The position numbers and the translations under genes are program-made. From Planctomycetaceae bacterium (GTDB lineage Bacteria > Planctomycetota > Phycisphaerae > SM23-33), in the NCBI GenBank assembly GCA_039680605.1, contig JBDKTA010000008.1, forward strand, positions 97,545 to 161,544: a DNA stretch of 64,000 nucleotides. Direction: 5' to 3'. Shown piece by piece: positions 25,960 to 33,654 of this stretch. Position 1 is the stretch's first letter; every line of letters begins with the position of its first letter. The notes under the pieces were generated by a model, which was not told the origin of the DNA, did not search any database, and saw only the letters and a program-made list of their open reading frames with translations.

Positions 25960-26031
25960 ATGCCCGCCTCCGTCTCTGCTCGCCCAGACCGCCGTGACGG
26001 CGGTCTGCTCCTTGGCAAAAGAACGGGGCAT
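25960..26031 (-). promoter_or_regulatory. Candidate cis-regulatory RNA, copy 1
   Basis: A 72-nt element in the leader of the PEP-CTERM gene, starting about 20 nt after the -10 box. On the minus strand it is closed by AUGCCC / GGGCAU and contains stems GCC/GGC and CAGACCGCC/GGCGGUCUG around a GUCAC loop, with AGGAG on the 5' side. Conserved blocks shared with the copy at 29880-29951 are GCCCCGTTC, AGGAG, CGTCAC, CTGGG and GACGGAGGCGGGCAT. It lacks the GNRA-receptor signature of c-di-GMP-I riboswitches. A ligand-sensing or protein-binding leader is an inference. Confidence 0.65.
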
Positions 26032-26050
26032 CGAGGCCAACTAAGCGGGC

Positions 26051-26078
26051 AGTTTACACGCGTTTTGCTTTTTGTCAA
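26051..26078 (-). promoter_or_regulatory. Promoter of the first PEP-CTERM gene
   Basis: Minus-strand TTGACA (26078-26073), 16-nt spacer, TAAACT (26056-26051). Transcription would begin near 26044, so the 72-nt element lies at the 5' end of a leader of roughly 210 nt. The divergent regulator gene starts at 26140. Confidence 0.7.
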
Positions 26079-26139
26079 TCCGGAATCTTAACACCAATAA
26101 CGGGGTTTTTGTGCGAAGCCTCGGGTATACTGCCCCGCC

Positions 26140-27333
26140 ATGAAGAAGTCCGCCGCCCAACCGGTTCGTGTGCTTTTGATTAACGTCGAGGAGACTCGCC
26201 CCGAGGCCGCCGGCGTGGTCGCCTACGGGAAGTCCGCGGGATGGATCACGCTGCTGACGCGCTGGTATGAAGACCAGAACCCCCGTGAGGTCGTGGGGTG
26301 GTGGGACGTGCAGGGCGTCGTCGGCACGCTGGGCAGCGCCGGATCAAGCTGGCGGCGCTGCGGTATTGCGACCGTCAGCCTCAACTATATCGATCAAGAC
26401 CTGGCGTTGCCCCTGGTGCTGCCGGACTGGGAGTCGCTGGGGCGCCAGGCGGCAGAGCATTTTATCCAGCGCCACTTCGAGCACCTGGCATACTGCTGGT
26501 TGGGCGACGACTGGTCGCTTAACGCTCAGCGCAAGGGGTTTTCGCGGGCGGCCCGCGCGGCGGGAAAGTGCCTGCACATCCTGGACTGGACGACCAATCC
26601 GCATCGCGGCGGCGGCATGCGTGAGCTGCGGCGATGGCTCGGGCGGGAGTTGCCCGCCTTGCCCAAGCCGCTGGGCCTGTGGGTCGACAGCGATTGGACT
26701 GCCGTCGAAGCCATCGAAGCCTGTCACGAGGCCGGACTGATGGTGCCCGAGCAGGTGGCGGTGCTGGGGGCCTACAACATCGAAGCCCCTTGCGAAGGCG
26801 CCCCGGTGCCGCTGTCCAGCGCCGACCCGGACATGTTCGCCGTCGGGTATGAGGCGGCGCGGCTGCTCGATCGCCGGATGCAGGGCCGCCCCGCGCCCCG
26901 AAAACCCGTGCTGGTCAAGCCCAAGGGCGTCGTCATGCGCCAGAGCACCAATGTCCAGGCCGTGGGTGACCCGCAGGTGGCCAAGGCCCTGCGGTTCATC
27001 TGGGCCAACTATGCCGACCCCCGCATCGGCGTGCCGCAGGTGGTGAGCGCCACCGACACATCCAAGACCGCCCTGGCGGCGGGATTTCGCCACCATCTCA
27101 ATTGCCCCATTGGCGAATACCTGCGCAACGTCCGCTTTGCCAAAGCGCGCGAACTGCTGGCGCAGACGACGATGACCGTGCAGGATATCGCCCGTCAGTG
27201 CGGCTACGGCAACGCCGAGCGCCTTCGCGATACGCTGATCCGCCAGACCGGCAGCAACCCCCGCGCCTGGCGAAAGAAACACCGCCAGAAGGCCCTGATA
27301 GCTTCAGACATCCCGAACCACGCCGGCGCGTAG
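26140..27333 (+). CDS. XylR-like transcriptional regulator (sugar-binding domain plus AraC HTH)
   Basis: A 397-residue regulator. Residues 8-265 form a LacI/periplasmic-binding-like ligand domain (VRVLLINVEETRP, HFEHLAYCWLGDDWSLNAQRKGF, LGLWVDSDWTAVEAIEACHEAG, VPEQVAVLGAYN). Residues 285-390 form the AraC DNA-binding domain with two helix-turn-helix units, the second around MTVQDIARQCGYGNAERLRD. The layout is that of XylR-type regulators, which usually sense a sugar. It is divergent from a PEP-CTERM gene, a likely target, but no operator was identified. Confidence 0.85.
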   Translation: MKKSAAQPVRVLLINVEETRPEAAGVVAYGKSAGWITLLTRWYEDQNPREVVGWWDVQGVVGTLGSAGSSWRRCGIATVSLNYIDQDLALPLVLPDWESLGRQAAEHFIQRHFEHLAYCWLGDDWSLNAQRKGFSRAARAAGKCLHILDWTTNPHRGGGMRELRRWLGRELPALPKPLGLWVDSDWTAVEAIEACHEAGLMVPEQVAVLGAYNIEAPCEGAPVPLSSADPDMFAVGYEAARLLDRRMQGRPAPRKPVLVKPKGVVMRQSTNVQAVGDPQVAKALRFIWANYADPRIGVPQVVSATDTSKTALAAGFRHHLNCPIGEYLRNVRFAKARELLAQTTMTVQDIARQCGYGNAERLRDTLIRQTGSNPRAWRKKHRQKALIASDIPNHAGA

Positions 27334-27483
27334 GCTTCATGCGCATTTCACGCTGTTGTCGAAGCGTCGCGCCGTGATCAGCGGACACTTCTCTGGGGCA
27401 CAATCTTTCGCGGCCTCAGAATGGCTTAATGTCTCGAAAGTTACCTTCAGGGCGGTTTCGGGGGCTTTCGAAAGGAACCGTCC

Positions 27484-28098
27484 GTGACTTTCGTTTTCAA
27501 CAGAACGTTTGGCACCGTGCTGGCATGCGGGTTGGCGGCTTTGGTGGGCGGTTGGAGAGTGGGACTCGCCAAGATCGAGAGTCATGAAGCGTATGTTGCC
27601 GTCACGGCGCGGAGCATGGCCGAAGCCGTGGCATCCCTGCACAAGGGCAACACTAGCTGGGCCGTGGCGGCAATGATCGCCGCGGCGGTCCTGGGCAAAA
27701 TTGGCTTCTTCACCCGCCAGGACCTCTGGGATGGCCGCCATGATGAAGCGATCATCTCCCGCCAGGCCGCGGCAGCCATCGCGCCGGACGCCCGGGTGGC
27801 CGGATGGGACGCGGTCGAAGGCATAGTGTTGTACTACTTCGGCCGACCGGTGCCCGACGCCCAGGCGCTCAAGCAGACCTGGGTGAGACGATATGGCCAA
27901 GACCCGGGGACGCGGCGCTGGCAGCAATGGCTGAACGAGTCCGATCCGCCGCTGTGGCTGTTCGCTCACCAGAAGTCTGTACCGCAGTTGCAGGCGATGG
28001 GCTTTGCGCCCGCGGCCGGAATCAACTACGATCCCGATTCCAAAGAAGACATTGTGATCATGCGCCGGCCGGAGCGGAACTCCGCGCCGGACCGCTAA
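27484..28098 (+). CDS. Hypothetical protein, possibly an internally deleted GT39-like glycosyltransferase
   Basis: A 204-residue frame with a GTG start. Residues 22-46 (GGWRVGLAKIESHEAYVAVTARSM) resemble the N-terminal first loop of ArnT/PMT-type (GT39) membrane glycosyltransferases with the E-x-x-Y-x-x-x-A-R pattern. From about residue 58 on, a last membrane helix and a periplasmic tail follow (IGFFTRQDLW, IAPDARVAGWDAVEGIVLYYFGRPVP, PLWLFAHQKSVPQL), as at the C-terminus of such enzymes. The roughly 350-400 residues that normally lie between are missing. I read it as a remnant by in-frame deletion; an independent small protein is the alternative. Confidence 0.45.
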   Translation: MTFVFNRTFGTVLACGLAALVGGWRVGLAKIESHEAYVAVTARSMAEAVASLHKGNTSWAVAAMIAAAVLGKIGFFTRQDLWDGRHDEAIISRQAAAAIAPDARVAGWDAVEGIVLYYFGRPVPDAQALKQTWVRRYGQDPGTRRWQQWLNESDPPLWLFAHQKSVPQLQAMGFAPAAGINYDPDSKEDIVIMRRPERNSAPDR

Positions 28099-28113
28099 GC
28101 TGAAGACTGCATG

Positions 28114-28144
28114 AACCGCAGAGACCGCAGAGCACGCAGAGAAG
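28114..28144. repeat. Solo arm of the 9-nt-period repeat (CGCAGAG type)
   Basis: Three tandem 9-nt units of the form CCGCAGAGA with small changes, 16 bp after the stop at 28098. The same units build the arms of the inverted repeat at 43626-43740. No second arm is present here. Confidence 0.6.
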
Positions 28145-28155
28145 CACGTGGTTGA

Positions 28156-28188
28156 CAACGGGCGGCCGGTGTTAGCGGTCGCCCGTTG
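28156..28188 (-). terminator. Hairpin downstream of the second PEP-CTERM unit
   Basis: A 12-bp stem with one G-U pair (28156-28167 with 28177-28188), 29 bp after the PEP-CTERM stop on the minus strand. Its arm begins CAACGGGCGGCC, like the hairpin at 25099. Confidence 0.55.
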
Positions 28189-28216
28189 AAAACTAATCCT
28201 CATTACCAGATCGCGA

Positions 28217-28828
28217 TTACTTCTTCCGCCGAATCAGGGCCGTCAGGCCGCCCAGGACCAGCAGGCTCATGGTCGCCGGTTCGGGGAGAAGGATTCCTTC
28301 GATCACCTGGACCTCGGAGATGGCCAGAACGTTGCGGTCGATGCTCGCTCCGGTCAGATAGCTCTTGCCGTCCAGGTAAATCGAACTGGCCAGAATCGGT
28401 GTTGCGAGGTCGAACGTCCAGGTCGGCCGAACGCCGCTGTGGTCTTCGTTGACGATCTCGCTGCTGTCGATGACCTCTTGCAGCAGCATCGTGTCGGTGC
28501 TGTCGAAGAGCATCACCGTCGCGTTGATCATGCGCGCGGCGTATCCGGTCCGACCGTAGATCTTGATCTGGGAGACCGGCGTATCGTCCACCCAATCGAT
28601 TTTCCACCACGGCGCGGTATTGGCATCGCCCCAGTGGTCATAACTGTTGGTCAGGTTGCCGTCGGTGAGGTTGTTGGGGTTGCCGTTCTGGGTCCACACG
28701 CCGTAGGTGATGTTGGGAGCGGCGGCTCCGGTCGTAATCCCGGCAACAATGTTCTCGCCCACGGCCGCCTGGGCTGCCCCCGCCAACAGCAAGACGCTCG
28801 CGATAGTGATGATCGAGACGAGTCTCAT
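28217..28828 (-). CDS. PEP-CTERM protein with discoidin-like (F5/8 C) body
   Basis: About 203 residues. The start is placed at the second ATG (28828), 6 nt after AAAGGA; the first ATG sits on the Shine-Dalgarno sequence. A signal peptide ends at AGAAQA. The body (NNLTDGNLTNSYDHWGD, WWKIDWVDDTPVSQIKIYGR) resembles a discoidin/F5-8C carbohydrate-binding fold. The C-terminal sorting signal is LPEPATMSLLVLGGL, a helix and RRKK. It lies 25 bp downstream of the next PEP-CTERM gene and shares its leader element. Confidence 0.85.
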   Translation of the reverse strand: MRLVSIITIASVLLLAGAAQAAVGENIVAGITTGAAAPNITYGVWTQNGNPNNLTDGNLTNSYDHWGDANTAPWWKIDWVDDTPVSQIKIYGRTGYAARMINATVMLFDSTDTMLLQEVIDSSEIVNEDHSGVRPTWTFDLATPILASSIYLDGKSYLTGASIDRNVLAISEVQVIEGILLPEPATMSLLVLGGLTALIRRKK

Positions 28829-28853
28829 GTGCATTCCTTTCTTTGGGGGAACC

Positions 28854-29801
28854 TCAACGTTTGCGTCGGATCAGCGCCGCCAGGGAGCCGATGGCCAGCA
28901 GGCTCATCGTCGCCGGCTCGGGGATTTCGCCGGTAGCCCGGACGATCGTCCAGGTCCCGTCGTTGACGATCTCGTAGGGGGCGCCGGTGATGACCAGGCG
29001 TCCATCAGTGACCATGTCTGTCAGCGTGTCCGTCGTATCGAGCATCTTGAAGATCCAGTCACCGCTGGCGGAACCGGAATCAAAATTCAGTTCGACGAGC
29101 CCGCCTGTCTGAACCGCCCATCTCAACGCGCGCCAGTAAGGGTCATCATAGGGGGCATAGGTGACGCCGGTGGTGACGCCGGCGCCCTGGGTGATGCGCA
29201 CCATGCCGCCGTTGCGGACGTCGAAGTAGAAACCGGAAGAGGTGACATAGCCGGGATCCACCGTCACCAGCCCGTGGTAGTCTGCCACGATACCAGCCTC
29301 GACGTTGCCGCCCACGGAACCCAGGGCCATGGTGCAGCCATCATAGACGTAGGCGCGGTTGATATAGTCGTCGCCATCCAGCGCGATGCTGGTGCCGCCG
29401 CCGACGTTGATGTGTTCGGTCGGCACGAGAATACGGCCGCTGTTGACGATGCTGCCGCCGTTGAAGTTCAGACCGCCGTCGACGGTCAGATCATTGCCGT
29501 TAAGGTCCACGACCCCGCCGCCATTGACGTTCCACCACTGTTCCACATTCAGGCTTTTCTGCAGCGTCAAGCTTCCATTATCGACCGCCCCATAGCCTGC
29601 CAGGCCGCTGGCCGCGGAATCATGGACCACATTCTCGCCGCTGATCCAGACCCCATCGTTGGTGCCCGGAACGCCGGCGTTATTCCAGGTAGCCGCAAGA
29701 GACCAGTCACCGTCTTGAGACCCATAATAGTCTCCCGCATGTGCAGCGCCGGCCAACAGCAAACAGACACTTACCGCCACCATGTACATTGTGCTTCTCA
29801 T
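28854..29801 (-). CDS. PEP-CTERM protein with beta-helix-like repeats
   Basis: About 315 residues. GAGGAG abuts the first ATG, so the ATG at 29801 (MRSTMYMVAVSV) with a 6-nt spacing is the better start. A signal peptide is followed by GDWSLAATWNNAGVPGTNDGVWI, a pattern seen in autotransporter-associated beta-strand proteins, then Gly/Asn/Val-rich repeats. The C-terminus is EIPEPATMSLLAIGSL, a helix and RRKR. It is the first gene of a two-gene unit whose leader has the second 72-nt element. Confidence 0.85.
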   Translation of the reverse strand: MRSTMYMVAVSVCLLLAGAAHAGDYYGSQDGDWSLAATWNNAGVPGTNDGVWISGENVVHDSAASGLAGYGAVDNGSLTLQKSLNVEQWWNVNGGGVVDLNGNDLTVDGGLNFNGGSIVNSGRILVPTEHINVGGGTSIALDGDDYINRAYVYDGCTMALGSVGGNVEAGIVADYHGLVTVDPGYVTSSGFYFDVRNGGMVRITQGAGVTTGVTYAPYDDPYWRALRWAVQTGGLVELNFDSGSASGDWIFKMLDTTDTLTDMVTDGRLVITGAPYEIVNDGTWTIVRATGEIPEPATMSLLAIGSLAALIRRKR

Positions 29802-29879
29802 CGTCATCTCCTCTACGTTTTTATTTCAAAGGAACCGTTTGATGCAGCCAAATGTATAGTCTTGGTTGATCCAGCCGAT

Positions 29880-29951
29880 ATGCCCGCCTCCGTCCTCTGC
29901 AACCCAGCCCTTCAGTGACGAACGGCTTCTCCTGGGTAATGAACGGGGCAA
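29880..29951 (-). promoter_or_regulatory. Candidate cis-regulatory RNA, copy 2
   Basis: A 72-nt element of the same length and conserved blocks as the one at 25960-26031. Its inner stem is AGCCGUUC / GAAGGGCU (one mismatch), different in sequence from copy 1 but pairing at the same place, which is covariation in favour of an RNA fold. The outer pairing UGCCC / GGGCA, the 5' AGGAG and the GUCAC loop are kept. It lies in the leader of the two-gene PEP-CTERM unit. Confidence 0.65.
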
Positions 29952-29966
29952 CTAGCCAGAAACCAG

Positions 29967-29994
29967 ATGGTACCACGGATGGTCCATTATTCAA
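29967..29994 (-). promoter_or_regulatory. Promoter of the second PEP-CTERM unit
   Basis: Minus-strand TTGAAT (29994-29989), 16-nt spacer, TACCAT (29972-29967). Spacing and distance to the 72-nt element (14 nt here, about 18 nt at copy 1) match the first PEP-CTERM promoter. Confidence 0.5.
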
Positions 29995-30106
29995 GCTATT
30001 TCAGTAAGACATTTTGCCGCCTTCGCAATCCCTGCGGAAGCTTCGAGGCATTCCAGGCAACGCTCTCCATACAACGCCGCACTTGTCGGCGGTACAATAG
30101 GCGGCG

Positions 30107-32026
30107 ATGAATCTGGACTTTGACATCGTGGTGGTGGGGGGCGGGCATGCGGGGATCGAGGCCGCACGCGCGGCGGCGAGTCTGGGGATGGCTACGGCGC
30201 TGGTGACGCTGTCGCGAGAGACGATTGGGCAGATGTCGTGCAACCCGGCCATCGGCGGCGTGGGCAAGGGGCAGATCGTCCGCGAGATCGACGCGATGGG
30301 GGGGCTGATGGGTCTGGCGGCCGACGCTACCGGCATTCAGTTCCGCATGCTTAACCGGTCGAAGGGCTCGGCGGTGTGGGGCCCTCGCTGCCAGGTAGAC
30401 CGCCACGCGTACGCGGCGTGGATGCAGCGGGCGCTGGGGGCTGTGCCGGGGCTTACCATAATTGAAGACGAGGCGGTGGAGGTGCTGACGGAGGGCGCGG
30501 CGTGCGGGGCAGCGCGATGTGGAGACACGCACAACGGAGTTGTGCGTGGCACCCCCGAGGAGCATCGCGCCGGCGGGCGAGTGTGCGGGCTGCGTCTGGC
30601 GGGCGCGGGGGAGATCTCATGCAAAGCCGCCGTCATCACGACCGGGACGTTCCTCAACGGGCTGATGCACCTGGGCGAGAAGACCTGGGCGGGCGGGCGG
30701 TACGACGAGCCGGCGTCGTCGGCGCTGAGCGAGAGCCTGCGCGGGCTGGGGCTGTCTCTGGAGCGGCTCAAGACCGGCACCTGCCCGCGGCTGGACGGGC
30801 GGACCATCGACTATTCCGCCTGCGGGCGCCAGGACGGCGACGCGAGGCCGGCGCCGTTTTCATTCCTGACGCCCCAGATCGCGACCGAGCAGATTCCCTG
30901 CTGGATCACATTTACGACGCCGGCTGTGCATCAGATCATCCGCGAGAACCTGCACCGCGCGCCGATGTTCACGGGGCAGATCCAATCGGTGGGTCCGCGG
31001 TACTGCCCGTCGCTGGAGACGAAGATCGATCGCTTCGCCGACAAGGACCGCCACCAGATCTTCCTGGAGCCCGAGGGGCGCGATACTGAATGGATCTACT
31101 GCAACGGCATCGCGACGTCGCTGCCTGCCGACGTGCAGGAGGCGATCATCCGTGGAATTCCAGGGCTTGAGCAGGCGAAAATCATCCGCTACGGATACGC
31201 CATCGAGTACGACTACGCCCCGCCGACGCAGCTTGCGCCCACGCTCGAGACCAAGCGGGTTGGCGGATTGTTCCTGGCCGGGCAGATCAACGGCACCACC
31301 GGCTATGAAGAGGCCGCCGGTCAGGGGCTCGTCGCGGGGGTCAACGCCTCGGCCGCCATCGCGGGTCGGCCGCCGCTGGTGCTTCGTCGCGACGAAGCGT
31401 ACATCGGCGTGATGATCGACGACCTGGTCACGCGGGGGATTACCGAACCATACCGCATGTTCACCAGCCGCGCCGAGTGCCGCCTGAGCCTTCGGGCCGA
31501 CAACGCCGACCGGCGCCTGACGCCGCTGGGCCGCGCCGCCGGCGTGGTCGACGACGCACGGTGGCAGGCGTTCATATCTTCGCGGCAGGCGTTTGAAGAG
31601 GCCCGGGGGCTGCTGGAGAGCGTTCGGATCGCGGGCAAGACGGCCGCGGAACTGCTGCGGCGCCCGGAGGTGGGTCTGGCGGAGGTGTTGGCGGGTCTGG
31701 AGGGTGCGCCGCGCGAGCGACTGGCGGCGCTGCTGGAGGCGCACGCGGCTGTGGTCGAGTCGCTGACGGTCGATCTGCGATACGCGGGGTATCTGCAGCG
31801 GCAGGAGCGGGCACTGGAGCACATGAAGGACCTCGACAGCAAGCTCATCCCCGAGGCCTTCGACTACGACCAGGCCTCGCATCTGCGGTTCGAGGCGCGA
31901 GAGAAGTTGCGGGCCCTTCGCCCGCGTTCGCTCGGCCAGGCGATGCGGATCAGCGGGATCACGCCCGCCGACATCGCCGTGCTGGGGATCCACATCGCCA
32001 AGGCCCGCGCCGCCGGCGGCGGATAG
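30107..32026 (+). CDS. mnmG: tRNA U34 carboxymethylaminomethyl-modifying enzyme MnmG (GidA)
   Basis: A 639-residue FAD protein which, with MnmE, modifies U34 of tRNAs. The dinucleotide-binding [13 protein letters not shown] at the N-terminus, [31 protein letters not shown], and [21 protein letters not shown] are diagnostic. Residues about 130-160 ([16 protein letters not shown] and following) are an insertion relative to the family, encoded by a palindromic repeat kept in frame. MnmE is not in the window. Confidence 0.95.
   Translation: MNLDFDIVVVGGGHAGIEAARAAASLGMATALVTLSRETIGQMSCNPAIGGVGKGQIVREIDAMGGLMGLAADATGIQFRMLNRSKGSAVWGPRCQVDRHAYAAWMQRALGAVPGLTIIEDEAVEVLTEGAACGAARCGDTHNGVVRGTPEEHRAGGRVCGLRLAGAGEISCKAAVITTGTFLNGLMHLGEKTWAGGRYDEPASSALSESLRGLGLSLERLKTGTCPRLDGRTIDYSACGRQDGDARPAPFSFLTPQIATEQIPCWITFTTPAVHQIIRENLHRAPMFTGQIQSVGPRYCPSLETKIDRFADKDRHQIFLEPEGRDTEWIYCNGIATSLPADVQEAIIRGIPGLEQAKIIRYGYAIEYDYAPPTQLAPTLETKRVGGLFLAGQINGTTGYEEAAGQGLVAGVNASAAIAGRPPLVLRRDEAYIGVMIDDLVTRGITEPYRMFTSRAECRLSLRADNADRRLTPLGRAAGVVDDARWQAFISSRQAFEEARGLLESVRIAGKTAAELLRRPEVGLAEVLAGLEGAPRERLAALLEAHAAVVESLTVDLRYAGYLQRQERALEHMKDLDSKLIPEAFDYDQASHLRFEAREKLRALRPRSLGQAMRISGITPADIAVLGIHIAKARAAGGG
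30526..30548. repeat. In-frame palindrome inside mnmG
   Basis: Perfect 10-bp inverted repeat CACGCACAAC / GTTGTGCGTG with a GGA loop. The flanking TGTGGAGACAC is identical to the centre of the palindrome in the phosphoesterase gene (21864-21874). It sits in a part of MnmG where the family has no such extra segment. Confidence 0.75.
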
Positions 32027-32030
32027 ATAG

Positions 32031-32109
32031 CCGCTGAGGTCGCTGAGGACGCTGAGGATGTAGAAGATAAAACAACCTCTTCCCTCAGCGACCTCAGCGA
32101 CCTCAGCGG
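32031..32109. repeat. 9-nt-period inverted repeat, GCTGAGG type, copy 1
   Basis: Arms of 27 nt (32031-32057 and 32083-32109), each three units of the form CGCTGAGGT, pairing at 26 of 27 positions around a 25-nt loop containing AGATAAAACAAC. It fills the gap between convergent mnmG and the transglutaminase gene. Copy 2 at 36732-36815 has nearly the same arms and loop. Confidence 0.9.
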
Positions 32110-32120
32110 GTTATTCTCGA

Positions 32121-33620
32121 TCATTTGCTGATCGTGACCGCGTCGATCGTGAAGTATCCCAGCGTGCCGATGAGACCGAAGAAGTCTTCGGGATTGCCGT
32201 CGCTTTCGGCCAACGTGATGTGCCGCGTGTCGAACCCATCCAGCGCCGCGTCCATACCGATCCATTTGCCGTCGACAAGCACGCAGAACCAGGCGTGCGG
32301 GGCGAAGACGTCTCGCATCTTGCCCATGACCGGCATGTAGCCAAGCCCCACGGCCACTCGCGCGGGGATCCCGCTGGCGCGGCACAGGGCCGCGGCCAGA
32401 ACCGCGTGCTCGGTGCAGTCGCCCTGGCGGCTGTCGACGACCTCGGCGGCCGTGGCGTACCCGACGGAAAGATCCTTCTTCTTGATGTACGCCCGAACGT
32501 ACTGCTCGATATTTCGAGCGGCGGAGGCGGCGTCGCCGGCCTTGCCGACGGCTTTGCGGGCCAGGGCTTTAACCTTGGGCTCGTTGCACTGGAGATACTC
32601 GGTGGGCTTGAGGGCATCGAGGGCGGCCTGGTCGGTTCCGCGGTAGGGCATGGCGCCGCCCTTGACGACCCGCAGCGGTCGGACGGTTACGGTGACCGCG
32701 CCGTCGCCGGTCTTGACGCTCTGGTTATCGGTGGCGGGCACCTTCAGTTTGGCCTCGGGGCTTGAGGCCTTGAGGCGGTAGCTGACGGCTGAGACCTTGG
32801 CGGCTTTGTCCAGCGGCACGGGACTGGTCAGGGCCAGCTTGGCCATGAAGTCGACGGTCTGATTCTTGCTCAGGGCGAAGGCCTTGTCGCAGGCGACCAT
32901 CTGGACGTTCATGCCGATCATCGGCATGACGCTCTTGAGGGTGTTGAAGTCGTCATCGACGTAGTTGGTCGCCGTCACGGTGCTGCCGGCGGCGGTGAGG
33001 GTGGCGGTGACTTTCGTCAGCGTCACGACGCGCCCGAGCAGGTCGACCGGTTCTCGGTCGCCGACGACGATCTGCGTCGGCGTGACGCTCTGCATCGTCG
33101 GGTCGAACGCGGCGATGGTGTAGGTCGTGCCCTTGGCCAGTCCGTGCTTGACCATCGTGAGCCTTTGCCCCTCGGCCAGCACCGCTCCATTTGGCCAGGC
33201 GAAGGTGCGGCTTTGCGTGGAGGGCGGCTGACCGGTGGTGACGATGGCGCGGCCGTTCCTGTCAATCATGCCATGCACGGACTGGGTTCCGAGCTTGCCC
33301 AGCGACTTGCCGGCCTGTCCCATCTCCATCGTGGCGACGAAGGAGATCGGGCGCCCGGCGGTGGTTTCGACGCAGGAGACGGTCTGTGTGATCGTCAGCG
33401 AGGTACCCATGCGGCTGATGGTCATGTTGGTCAGCGTTCGCGACTCGACGTTTCCGTTCTCGACGATTCGCTGTGATTGAACGTGCCCGATCTTCTGACC
33501 GTCCAGCAGCACGGCCATGTATTCGACCGAGCCCTTGTCGGCGGGTTTGGTAGCCTGGGCGAGGGCGGGGCTGCCCAGCAGCAGCAGTGCGGCGGCCAGT
33601 GCAATCGTGCGTTTGGTCAT
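32121..33620 (-). CDS. Exported transglutaminase-like domain protein
   Basis: About 499 residues. Start at 33620 (MTKRTIALAAALLLLG), giving a clear signal peptide ending near PALAQA. The N-terminal two thirds are beta-rich and unassigned. The C-terminal transglutaminase-core domain holds the triad C402 (RQGDCTEHA), H442 (FAPHAW) and D457 (IGMDAA). Members act as proteases or isopeptide enzymes in the envelope; the activity here is not known. It is 34 bp downstream of dus and may share its transcript. Confidence 0.82.
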   Translation of the reverse strand: MTKRTIALAAALLLLGSPALAQATKPADKGSVEYMAVLLDGQKIGHVQSQRIVENGNVESRTLTNMTISRMGTSLTITQTVSCVETTAGRPISFVATMEMGQAGKSLGKLGTQSVHGMIDRNGRAIVTTGQPPSTQSRTFAWPNGAVLAEGQRLTMVKHGLAKGTTYTIAAFDPTMQSVTPTQIVVGDREPVDLLGRVVTLTKVTATLTAAGSTVTATNYVDDDFNTLKSVMPMIGMNVQMVACDKAFALSKNQTVDFMAKLALTSPVPLDKAAKVSAVSYRLKASSPEAKLKVPATDNQSVKTGDGAVTVTVRPLRVVKGGAMPYRGTDQAALDALKPTEYLQCNEPKVKALARKAVGKAGDAASAARNIEQYVRAYIKKKDLSVGYATAAEVVDSRQGDCTEHAVLAAALCRASGIPARVAVGLGYMPVMGKMRDVFAPHAWFCVLVDGKWIGMDAALDGFDTRHITLAESDGNPEDFFGLIGTLGYFTIDAVTISK

Positions 33621-33654
33621 GTTGATCTCGCTTTCAAAACAACGGAACATCTAC

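Noticed and set aside
25960..26031. Leader element considered as a c-di-GMP-I riboswitch
   Set aside because: It lacks the GNRA tetraloop and its receptor and the conserved A-rich junction; the conserved blocks are different.
32031..32109. Short-period repeats considered as a CRISPR array
   Set aside because: Units are 9 nt, tandem within arms of one inverted repeat, with no unique spacers and no cas genes.
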